From assembly GCA_905206455.1 (NCBI GenBank), contig CAJLHL010000015.1, forward strand, positions 1-31,382: 31,382 bases of DNA, read 5' to 3'. Positions 23,474-30,382 of the stretch are shown here, piece after piece. The notes beneath the pieces are model-generated. The model was given only the letters and a program-made list of their open reading frames with translations, was not told where the DNA came from and did no database searches. The DNA is from an uncultured Eubacteriales bacterium. Its GTDB lineage: Bacteria; Bacillota; Clostridia; Peptostreptococcales; Anaerovoracaceae. The translations under genes were made by a program, and so were the position numbers. Positions within the stretch are counted from its first letter, which is position 1; each line of letters starts with the position of its first letter.

Positions 23474-25309
23474 ATGAGCAAGATTTATCTCGCGGATTCA
23501 GACAATTTTGATAATAAAATCGAAGAATTGCTGAACCGTTTTCAAAGTAAAATAACAGCCTGTCCTCCCGGAACCTGCCCGCTGACCGTTCAGCTTTCCC
23601 TGCTTCAGACGTCGGCGGCGCAGACCTGCGGAAAATGCGTCCCCTGCCGCGACGGTCTGCCTCAGCTGCAGCGTCTTCTGCAGAGTGTGTTAGACGGCGG
23701 CGCGGCGCCAGAGACGTTGGAGAAGATGGAGTCTCTGGCGGAGATGATCCGGGATACAGCGGACTGCGCCATCGGCTATCAGGCGGCAGCAGATGTGCTC
23801 TGGGGCCTGGAAGCTCTGAAAGAAGAATATCTCAGTCATATAGAAAACGGCTGCTGTACCGGGGAAATCGGTCAGAAGGTGCCGTGTATCAATCTCTGTC
23901 CGGCGCACGTGGATATCCCGGGATATATCGCGCTGATCGCTGAAGAAGATTACGCGGGGGCTGTAAATATGATCCGCAGGGACAATCCTCTGCCGACGGC
24001 CTGCGCTATGATCTGTGAGCATCCCTGCGAGGAACGCTGCCGCCGGAATCTCATCGACGATTCCGTCAATATCCGGGGGCTGAAAAAATATGCGGTAGAT
24101 CAGATCGCCGCGGACAGAGTAGCGGTCCCGAAAGCCAATGTGGCTACAGGAAAGAAGGTTCATATCATCGGCGGAGGTCCTGCGGGGCTGACGGCAGCCT
24201 ATTTCCTGGGGCAGATGGGACATAAAGTCACCATTTTCGAACGCCAGAAGGAGCTGGGCGGCATGCTGCGCTACGGCATTCCCAATTACCGGTTTCCGAA
24301 GGAGCGTCTCGATGAAGATATCCGCGCCATTTTGTCTGCGGGAGACATCGAAGTGAAGTGTGAAGCGGCGGTAGGAACGGAACTTTCCATCGAAGAGATC
24401 CGCGGAGGCTGTGACGCTATGTTTGTGGCTATCGGCGCGCAGGCGGGCAAAAAGCTGCGTATCGACAACGCGGACGCGGAAAATGTAGAGTCTGCGGTGG
24501 AGATGCTCGACCGCATCGGAAACGGAGAAATTCCGGATTATACCGGAAAGACGGTGGTCGTTATCGGCGGAGGCAATGTGGCCATGGACGCCGCGAGAAG
24601 CGCCCTGCGCTGCAATGCGGAGGCGGTGCGCGTCGTCTACCGGAGACGTCAGAGCGATATGACGGCGCTGGAGAGTGAAATCGAGGCGGCGGTGATGGAA
24701 GGCATCGATCTGATGACGCTTCAGGCACCGAAGGCTGTGGAGAAAGACGCGGAGGGCAGATGTGCGGCGCTCATCACACAGCTACAGATGATCGGTCCGT
24801 ACCGCGGCGGCCGGCCGGCTCCGATAGACGCGAAAAAAGAACCGGAACGCATTCCGTGCGAGGTGATTCTCATCGCGGTAGGTCAGGATATCGTCAGTAA
24901 GCCGTTTGAAGATTTCGGAATGGAAGCGGAATGGGGAATTTTCAAGGCGGGATTCGACACCGAGGTAAAAAATATGCCGGGCGTCTTTGTGGGCGGCGAC
25001 TGCGCTACCGGACCGTCTACTGCTATCCGCGCCATCGCAGCGGGAAAGACCGCGGCCCGGAATATCGACGAGTATCTCGGTTATCACCATAAATTAAACT
25101 GCGATGTCACAGCTCCGGAAGCGAAAGAGAGCAGCCGGATCCCGACGGGCAGAGCGAATATCACCGAACGGCCGGCATACATCCGGAAGCACGATTTTGA
25201 CCATGTGGAAAATCCGTATACTTATGAGGAAGCGATGCAGGAAGCAGGACGCTGTCTGCGCTGTGATCACTTCGGATGCGGTGTGATGAAAGGGGGCAGA
25301 GACCAATGA
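23474..25309 (+). CDS. NuoF-type Fe-S domain fused to a GltD-like NAD(P)H oxidoreductase; formate dehydrogenase electron-transfer subunit
   Basis: The 611-residue protein begins with the 4Fe-4S domain found at the C-terminal end of NuoF (C52, C55, C58 in TCGKCVPCRDG, with C98 in TADCAIG), but without the FMN/NADH part of NuoF. Next is the Fe-S domain of the glutamate synthase small subunit family (C138xxxC142; C181xxxC185xxxC189), then the FAD-binding GGGPAG (233-238), a second Rossmann fold with GGGNVAMDAARSA for NAD(P)H, and a final GDCATGPSTAIRAIAAGKTAA. A last Cys pair (CLRCDHFGC) ends it. FAD and NAD(P)H thus bind in the GltD part, and electrons run through Fe-S clusters to the partner. 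The ATG at 23474 follows AGGAGG by 9 bases. It overlaps the catalytic subunit gene as ATGA. Similar subunits are known in SfrB-like enzymes, so NADPH is a reasonable guess over NADH. Confidence 0.82.
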   Translation: MSKIYLADSDNFDNKIEELLNRFQSKITACPPGTCPLTVQLSLLQTSAAQTCGKCVPCRDGLPQLQRLLQSVLDGGAAPETLEKMESLAEMIRDTADCAIGYQAAADVLWGLEALKEEYLSHIENGCCTGEIGQKVPCINLCPAHVDIPGYIALIAEEDYAGAVNMIRRDNPLPTACAMICEHPCEERCRRNLIDDSVNIRGLKKYAVDQIAADRVAVPKANVATGKKVHIIGGGPAGLTAAYFLGQMGHKVTIFERQKELGGMLRYGIPNYRFPKERLDEDIRAILSAGDIEVKCEAAVGTELSIEEIRGGCDAMFVAIGAQAGKKLRIDNADAENVESAVEMLDRIGNGEIPDYTGKTVVVIGGGNVAMDAARSALRCNAEAVRVVYRRRQSDMTALESEIEAAVMEGIDLMTLQAPKAVEKDAEGRCAALITQLQMIGPYRGGRPAPIDAKKEPERIPCEVILIAVGQDIVSKPFEDFGMEAEWGIFKAGFDTEVKNMPGVFVGGDCATGPSTAIRAIAAGKTAARNIDEYLGYHHKLNCDVTAPEAKESSRIPTGRANITERPAYIRKHDFDHVENPYTYEEAMQEAGRCLRCDHFGCGVMKGGRDQ

Positions 25310-28029
25310 TAAATCTGATAATCGATGGAATTCCTGTTGAGGCGGCGGAAGACGCGACGATTCTCGAAGCGGCCGCGGCGGCGGGAATCGAAATTCCAAC
25401 TCTCTGCTATCTCAAAGATGTGAGCAGTATCGGCTCATGCCGCATGTGTGTCGTGGAAATCGAAGGGACTGATCGCATGGTCACCGCCTGCAATACGAAA
25501 GTGAAAGAAGGGATGACCGTCAGTACGAAAAGCGAACGAGTCCTTTCGGCGCGCAGAACGGTTTTGGATCTGCTTTTGGCAGATCACCATCAGGATTGTT
25601 TTTCCTGCGGCAAGAACGGAGCTTGTGAGCTGCAGAAGTACTGCAATGAATACGGAGTGGAGCATTCCTCCTATAACTCCTGCAGGGCGGATGACTGCGA
25701 GGATGTGAAGAACAGCCATCCATTTCTCAGCTATCGTCCGGAGCTCTGCATCCGCTGTCAGCGCTGCGTCAATACCTGTGAGAAGATTACGGGCAGAAAA
25801 GCCATCGGCGTGGGGAAGGCAGGTGTCTTCAGCATAATCGAAGCTCCTTTCGGTCCGGACTGGAAAATGTCTCTTTGTGAATCCTGCGGAAACTGCGCCC
25901 AGGCATGTCCGACCGGCGCGATTACAGAAAAGAGAAGAAAGCATTACCGTGAGTGGGAAGTGAAGAGAGTTCGCACCACCTGTCCGCACTGCGCTACCGG
26001 CTGTCAGTATGATCTGCTGGTAAAGGACAACAAAATCGTGGACGTACAGGCGGCAGACGGTCCGTCCAACCGGGGGCTGCTCTGCGTAAAAGGCCGTTCC
26101 GGAAGTTTTGATTTCGTACATTCCGGAGATCGTCTCAGATATCCTCTGATTAAGAATCAGGAGACGGGCGAATTCGAGCGTGCCACCTGGGAAGAGGCTC
26201 TCAGTCTGACAGCTTCGAAGTTTATGAGCCTGAAAAAGGAATACGGAGTGGATTCTCTGGCCGGTTTTGCCTGCTCCCGTTCCCCGAACGAAGATATCTA
26301 TATGGTTCAGAAGATGGTGCGTACCTGTTTCGGCAGCAATAATGTGGACAACTGCGCCCGCGTCTGCCATTCCGCATCGGTTTCCGGTCTGGCGATGACG
26401 CTGGGCTCCGGCGCTATGACAAATCCGATTGAAGATATCACCCACGACGTAGACTGCATTCTGCTGGTGGGATCCAATCCTGAGGAAGCTCATCCGGTGG
26501 TGGGAACGCAGATCCGTCAGGCGGTACAGAACGGAACGCGGCTCATCGTCGTCGATCCGAGAGATATCGGTCTGACGCAGTACGCGGATATTCATCTGAA
26601 ACTGAAGCCGGGAACGAATATCATGTTCGCCAACGGCATGATGCACGTGATGATAGAGGAAGGTCTGATCGACGAAAAATTTATCGCCGAGCGTACCGAA
26701 GGTTTTGAGGAACTGAAGGAAATCGTAAAAGAATACACGCCGGAATATGTGGCGGAGGTCTGTCACATCGACAAAGATAAGCTCGTCGAAGCGGCGAGGA
26801 TGTACGCTTCCGCTGAAAAGGCGCCGATTATCTATTGTCTCGGGGTTACAGAACATTCCACCGGTACCGAGGGCGTAATGTCCATGTCGAATATGGCGAT
26901 GCTCTGCGGCAAGCTGGGCCGGCCGGGCTGCGGCGTCAATCCGCTGCGCGGACAGAACAATGTCCAGGGCGCCTGCGATATGGGAGCGCAGCCCACCGAC
27001 TTTCCGGGATATCAGAAGGTTACAAATCCCGAAGTGGTGAAGAAATTCGAAGACGCCTGGGGTGTTTCTCTCAGCGATAAAATCGGAATTCACGCTACCG
27101 ACGTATTCGGCGCAGCCATTCGCGGAGAGATCAAAGGCCTGTACATCTACGGCGAAGATCCGGTGGTGACCGACGCCGATACCAATCATATTATCAAGGC
27201 GCTGAAAAGCCTGGATTTTTTCGTCATTCAGGAATTATTCATGACGGAGACAGCGCAGTATGCCGACGTCATCCTGCCGGGCATGAGCTACGCGGAAAAA
27301 GAAGGAACCTTTTCCAATACAGAGCGCCGGGTTCAGAGAGTGCGCAAAGCTGTGGATCTGACGAAGGATCCGTCTTTCGACATCCGTTCAGACGTGGATA
27401 TCATCATCGATCTGATGAATCGTATGGGATATCCGCAGCCGAAACTGACGCCGGCGGAGATCATGGACGAAATCTCCTCTCTGACGCCGAGTTTCGGGGG
27501 AATCAGCCACTCCCGTCTCGACAGTGCGGAAGTCGGCGGAAAAGGTCTCCAGTGGCCTTGTCTGTCACCGGAACATCCGGGAACGCCGATCATGCATACA
27601 GGAAAGTTTACCCGGGGTCTGGGCTGGCTGTATCCGACGATTTATACGCCGTCGGCAGAATTGCCGGATGAAGAATACCCGCTGTACCTGATGACCGGCC
27701 GCATCCTTTATCACTACACGACTCGCGCCATGACGGGCAGGACGCCGGGACTGATGGAGATAGAGGGAAAATCCTTTATCGAAATCAACGAAGAAGACGC
27801 TGCCCGTCTCGGCATCGAAAACGGCGAGTTGGTACGGGCTTCCTCCCGCCGGGGCTCCATCGAGACAACCGCGCGGGTGGGTACGAAGGTATCTCCGGGC
27901 GAAACCTGGATGCCGTTCCACTTCCCTGACGGCAACGCCAACTGGCTGACCAATGCGGCTCTCGACAAATTCTGCCGCATACCGGAATACAAAGTCTGCG
28001 CTATCCGCGTGGAGAAAATCGACCGATGA
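25306..28029 (+). CDS. fdhA: Formate dehydrogenase catalytic subunit, Cys type
   Basis: The 907-residue protein has a NuoG-like front: a 2Fe-2S ferredoxin domain (C34, C45, C48, C62), the His-Cys 4Fe-4S site (H94, C98, C101, C107) and two ferredoxin 4Fe-4S motifs (C148/151/154/158 and C191/194/197/201). The bis-MGD molybdopterin domain follows, with its own cluster (C226, C229, C233 and a Cys near 262). The metal ligand is C354 in NCARVCHSASV, followed by the catalytic His355; selenocysteine is used here in many relatives. It oxidises formate to CO2, or the reverse, in the cytoplasm: there is no Tat signal. ATG 25306 overlaps the upstream gene by 4 bases, and its own stop overlaps fdhD. Together they form a cytoplasmic, probably NAD(P)-linked enzyme. 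Confidence 0.92.
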   Translation: MINLIIDGIPVEAAEDATILEAAAAAGIEIPTLCYLKDVSSIGSCRMCVVEIEGTDRMVTACNTKVKEGMTVSTKSERVLSARRTVLDLLLADHHQDCFSCGKNGACELQKYCNEYGVEHSSYNSCRADDCEDVKNSHPFLSYRPELCIRCQRCVNTCEKITGRKAIGVGKAGVFSIIEAPFGPDWKMSLCESCGNCAQACPTGAITEKRRKHYREWEVKRVRTTCPHCATGCQYDLLVKDNKIVDVQAADGPSNRGLLCVKGRSGSFDFVHSGDRLRYPLIKNQETGEFERATWEEALSLTASKFMSLKKEYGVDSLAGFACSRSPNEDIYMVQKMVRTCFGSNNVDNCARVCHSASVSGLAMTLGSGAMTNPIEDITHDVDCILLVGSNPEEAHPVVGTQIRQAVQNGTRLIVVDPRDIGLTQYADIHLKLKPGTNIMFANGMMHVMIEEGLIDEKFIAERTEGFEELKEIVKEYTPEYVAEVCHIDKDKLVEAARMYASAEKAPIIYCLGVTEHSTGTEGVMSMSNMAMLCGKLGRPGCGVNPLRGQNNVQGACDMGAQPTDFPGYQKVTNPEVVKKFEDAWGVSLSDKIGIHATDVFGAAIRGEIKGLYIYGEDPVVTDADTNHIIKALKSLDFFVIQELFMTETAQYADVILPGMSYAEKEGTFSNTERRVQRVRKAVDLTKDPSFDIRSDVDIIIDLMNRMGYPQPKLTPAEIMDEISSLTPSFGGISHSRLDSAEVGGKGLQWPCLSPEHPGTPIMHTGKFTRGLGWLYPTIYTPSAELPDEEYPLYLMTGRILYHYTTRAMTGRTPGLMEIEGKSFIEINEEDAARLGIENGELVRASSRRGSIETTARVGTKVSPGETWMPFHFPDGNANWLTNAALDKFCRIPEYKVCAIRVEKIDR

Positions 28030-28913
28030 AAACAGGAAGAATACCGGAAAAGAAAACCGGAAAACCGGAAAAAAACTGCGCTGCAGACTGTGGAAACAGA
28101 ACCGGGCAGACGGACGGAACGTACGAAAGCCCGGAGAATCCGGAGATAGCCCGGCGTGTCTGCGGTCCAGGAGAAGAGACTGGTCTGATAAAAAACTGCG
28201 GATATACTCTGATTTACCGGAACGGGCGAAAGGAAAACCTCTTGGAGCAGGTGCTGACAGAACACAGTTTCACTATCCGCATCTGCGGAGGCAGAGAGAT
28301 CGAAACCGTGTGCACGCCTCGGCATCTAAAAGAACTGGTGGCCGGCAGGCTGTATGCGGAGGGGGTGATTTCTTCAGCGGAAAGTATTCAGGAGATCGTA
28401 TTCCGTCAATCGGCGGAGTATGCGGAGGTACGGTTAATTCCTGAAGCGGGAATGCCGGAGCGCGGGAATCTGAAAGATGTAAAGCCCGGTTACTGGGCGC
28501 CGGAATGGATTTTTGCTCTGGCGGATCGTTTTAAGGAAGGCATGCCTCTGCACGATCGGACCCGGGCAGCTCACAGCTGTTTTCTCGCCTGTGGAAACCG
28601 TCTGCTGTTTCAGTGCGAAGATATCGGCAGACATAACGCTGCAGATAAAGTGATCGGATTCGCCCTTTTAAAGGAGATCGACCCGGCGGAATGTATCATC
28701 TATTCCAGCGGAAGAATTCCGGCGGATATGGCGGCAAAGGCCATCCGCGCAAAAATTCCGGTGCTCGTCAGTAAAGCCGCGCCTACGTCAGAGGCGGTGG
28801 CTCTGGCGAAAGAATACGGGCTGACGCTGATCGGCGCCGCCCGAAGCGACAGCATGAGGGTATATTACGACGGACGGGTTTCAGAGCGGCAGGAGACGAT
28901 AATAACACGCTGA
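28026..28913 (+). CDS. fdhD: FdhD-family formate dehydrogenase accessory protein lacking the CxxC motif
   Basis: FdhD passes sulfur from a cysteine desulfurase to the bis-MGD cofactor of formate dehydrogenase. Homology is clear from about residue 57 (GYTLIYRNGRKENLLEQVL, VCTPRHLKELVAGRLYAEGV) to the end, with FQCEDIGRHNAADKVIGFAL, IIYSSGRIPADMAAKAIRAK and PTSEAVALAKEYGLTLIGAA. Two expected features are changed. The CGxCG loop that carries the sulfur in E. coli (C121, C124) is missing: that region reads GNLKDVKPGYWAPE. The TGGxHAA motif is TRAAHSC, which adds a Cys not usual there, with another in FLACGN. The first 55 residues are a polar, Cys-containing extension with no known match. The 4-base overlap with fdhA supports the start. 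It may use other Cys residues or have a non-sulfurtransferase, chaperone-like role. Confidence 0.85.
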   Translation: MKTGRIPEKKTGKPEKNCAADCGNRTGQTDGTYESPENPEIARRVCGPGEETGLIKNCGYTLIYRNGRKENLLEQVLTEHSFTIRICGGREIETVCTPRHLKELVAGRLYAEGVISSAESIQEIVFRQSAEYAEVRLIPEAGMPERGNLKDVKPGYWAPEWIFALADRFKEGMPLHDRTRAAHSCFLACGNRLLFQCEDIGRHNAADKVIGFALLKEIDPAECIIYSSGRIPADMAAKAIRAKIPVLVSKAAPTSEAVALAKEYGLTLIGAARSDSMRVYYDGRVSERQETIITR

Positions 28914-28945
28914 ACCCGGCAGATCGGGCCGATGATTTTGAAAGA

Positions 28946-28983
28946 GGAAGCAGCCAACGGCGATTGGCGGTTTCCTTTTTTGT
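28946..28983 (+). terminator. Rho-independent terminator after fdhD
   Basis: GGAAGCAGCCAA and TTGGCGGTTTCC pair at 10 of 12 positions around a short loop and run straight into a T-tract (CCTTTTTTTG). It closes the formate/molybdenum island. Downstream, a TATAAT at 29041-29046 may be the -10 of the thioesterase gene, but no -35 is seen. Confidence 0.82.
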
Positions 28984-29159
28984 TTCCGAGAGCTGTAGAT
29001 TACATAGAAAAATACGGATAAAAATAGATGATAAATGAATTATAATAAAACTGTGAAAGTATACCCGGCGGATACCGCGTGTTTGCGGCAAAGACGCGGA
29101 TGAAACAGAGGACGGGGTGCAGGGCAGTGTGCAGAGACTGCGCGAAAGGAGTTTGAATT

Positions 29160-29603
29160 ATGAGAAAAGCATCGGTGGAGCTGAGAGTCGCATTTGCGGA
29201 TCTGGACGGAATGCGGGCAGTATATCATACAAATTATATCAGATGGTTTGATTTGGCGCGGACGAAACTTTTCAGGGAAGCGGGGTTTTCAATGGAAAAA
29301 TGGGAGGGCGGAGGCATCCTTCTGCCGCTGGTGGTGTGTCACTGTGAATATCGGGAGGGCGCGGTCTTTGACGATCCTCTGAGGGTCACCGCGCAGATCG
29401 CGGAAGTACGCGGAAAAGTGGTGACGATCGAGTATGAGATCGAAAATCTGGATAACGGCCGAGTGATTTCCACCGGCCTGACGAAACAGGTATTCTGCGA
29501 TGAGAATTCAAAGGCTTTTGTTTTGAAGGAAAAGTATCCGGAATTGTACGATCGTCTCACAGAGGACGCGGCGTCCTGCGCAGAGTACGGAAAGATGCTC
29601 TGA
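29160..29603 (+). CDS. Acyl-CoA thioesterase, 4HBT hotdog fold (YbgC/FadM type)
   Basis: The 147-residue protein has the hotdog pattern of the 4-hydroxybenzoyl-CoA thioesterase family. The catalytic region reads FADLDGMRAVYHTNYIRWFD, with D16 at the expected nucleophile/general base position and the VYHxNY segment at 21-26. The central helix is LARTKLFREAG, and the strands PLVVCHCEYREGAVFDDPL and KVVTIEYEI follow. It should hydrolyse an acyl-CoA thioester in the cytoplasm; the acyl chain is unknown. The length fits the family (130-150). The ATG follows AAAGGAG by about 8 bases. It seems monocistronic. No terminator is obvious; the 129 bases that follow show only TATATAAAA near 29675. Confidence 0.88.
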   Translation: MRKASVELRVAFADLDGMRAVYHTNYIRWFDLARTKLFREAGFSMEKWEGGGILLPLVVCHCEYREGAVFDDPLRVTAQIAEVRGKVVTIEYEIENLDNGRVISTGLTKQVFCDENSKAFVLKEKYPELYDRLTEDAASCAEYGKML

Positions 29604-29732
29604 TGGGAATGTAAAAAATTTTTCCGTATGAGAGAAAAGAATCTGACATCGGGAAAAAATATGCCGGTCGAAAGTATATAAAAGGACTTCGGATCTGTCG
29701 GCAGCCGGAAGACGGTACAGAGAGGAGCGAAG

Positions 29733-29843
29733 ATGATACAGAATAAGAATCCGCGGGGAAAAGACTGTATCTTTTATGTGCTGTGCGGGACGCGGATCTG
29801 CGTGCATGATTGTGAGTGTAATTTTTCGGTTTGCAGGAAATAG
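29733..29843 (+). CDS. Cysteine-rich 36-residue peptide or 5' remnant of a decayed gene
   Basis: ATG 29733 has a very good ribosome site, AGAGGAG, 5 bases upstream. The peptide (MIQNKNPRGKDCIFYVLCG at its start) has six Cys at 12, 18, 23, 27, 29 and 34, and ends in TAG. Two readings are possible. It may be a genuine small Cys-rich peptide. Or it may be the start of the broken gene at 29861-30283: one extra T in the T5 run near 29822-29826 would join the two frames. It does not match the SCIFF ranthipeptide pattern, and no radical SAM maturase is nearby. I favour the remnant reading slightly. Confidence 0.4.
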   Translation: MIQNKNPRGKDCIFYVLCGTRICVHDCECNFSVCRK

Positions 29844-29860
29844 CGGCCAAAGGTGTGCAG

Positions 29861-30283
29861 ATGGGAGTACTGCAAGATGATGTCTATTATTATTTGTCCG
29901 GCGGAGATTTTTATCTTTGGACGGATAAAGGCGGTATGCAAAAATGGAAGGAACCAAAGAAAACGAAGTCGGTTCGTTTTCCTCAGGGAGCTGTTTATCT
30001 GGAGAAACGGGGCGAGGAAAGAGGAACTCTCTAATTTCGTCCGGAAAGTGAGAACAGCGAAACTTTAAGCGATGAAGAGATTCTTCTGCTCGCGGATACC
30101 GGGATGAAGTACCTGATTTCCGATGAACGCGGCAAAGAGGGGGATCTCATCGGCTGGGCGGCACAGTATAATGAAAAGCGTCAGGGAAAAACCTCCTGTT
30201 AAGAGATTGTGTTCGATGAAGAAAGACGGGAAGTGTCGGGTCTCAGATTGATAGATGTTTTTTATGACTCGCGGGATGGTTAA
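29861..30283 (+). pseudogene. Decayed gene of unknown function with two in-frame stops
   Basis: One reading frame keeps a protein-like composition from ATG 29861 (MGVLQDDVYYYLSGGDFYLW) through TAA at 30032-30034 (continuing FRPESENSETLSDEEILLLA), through TAA at 30200-30202 (continuing EIVFDEERREVSGLRLIDV) to TAA at 30281-30283. The first piece has AAAGGTG as a ribosome site. TAA is a normal stop for seven genes in this window, so recoding is unlikely, and the gene is probably dead or expressed only as a 57-residue fragment. It may originally have begun at 29733. I do not recognise the family. It lies next to an integrated element, where decay is common. Confidence 0.5.
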
Positions 30284-30352
30284 ATGATATGAGATAGAAA
30301 AAGGGCAGACCCTCGGGGCGGCACTCATAAAACAGCATAGGATTGTTTTCGT

Positions 30353-30382
30353 GAAACGGCGTAGCTTCGGCTATGCCGTTTC
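30353..30382 (-). terminator. Hairpin at the 3' end of the recombinase gene
   Basis: GAAACGGCGTAGC (30353-30365) and GCTATGCCGTTTC (30370-30382) form a 13-bp stem, one pair being G-T, around a TTCG tetraloop. On the minus strand the following run is ACGAAAACAAT, so there is no T-tract; on the plus strand it is TCCGTTTTGC. The recombinase stop (TAG, 30371-30373) is inside the stem. Confidence 0.55.

Noticed and set aside
29733..29843. SCIFF ranthipeptide precursor
   Set aside because: The Cys spacing and flanks do not match and no radical SAM maturase gene is nearby.
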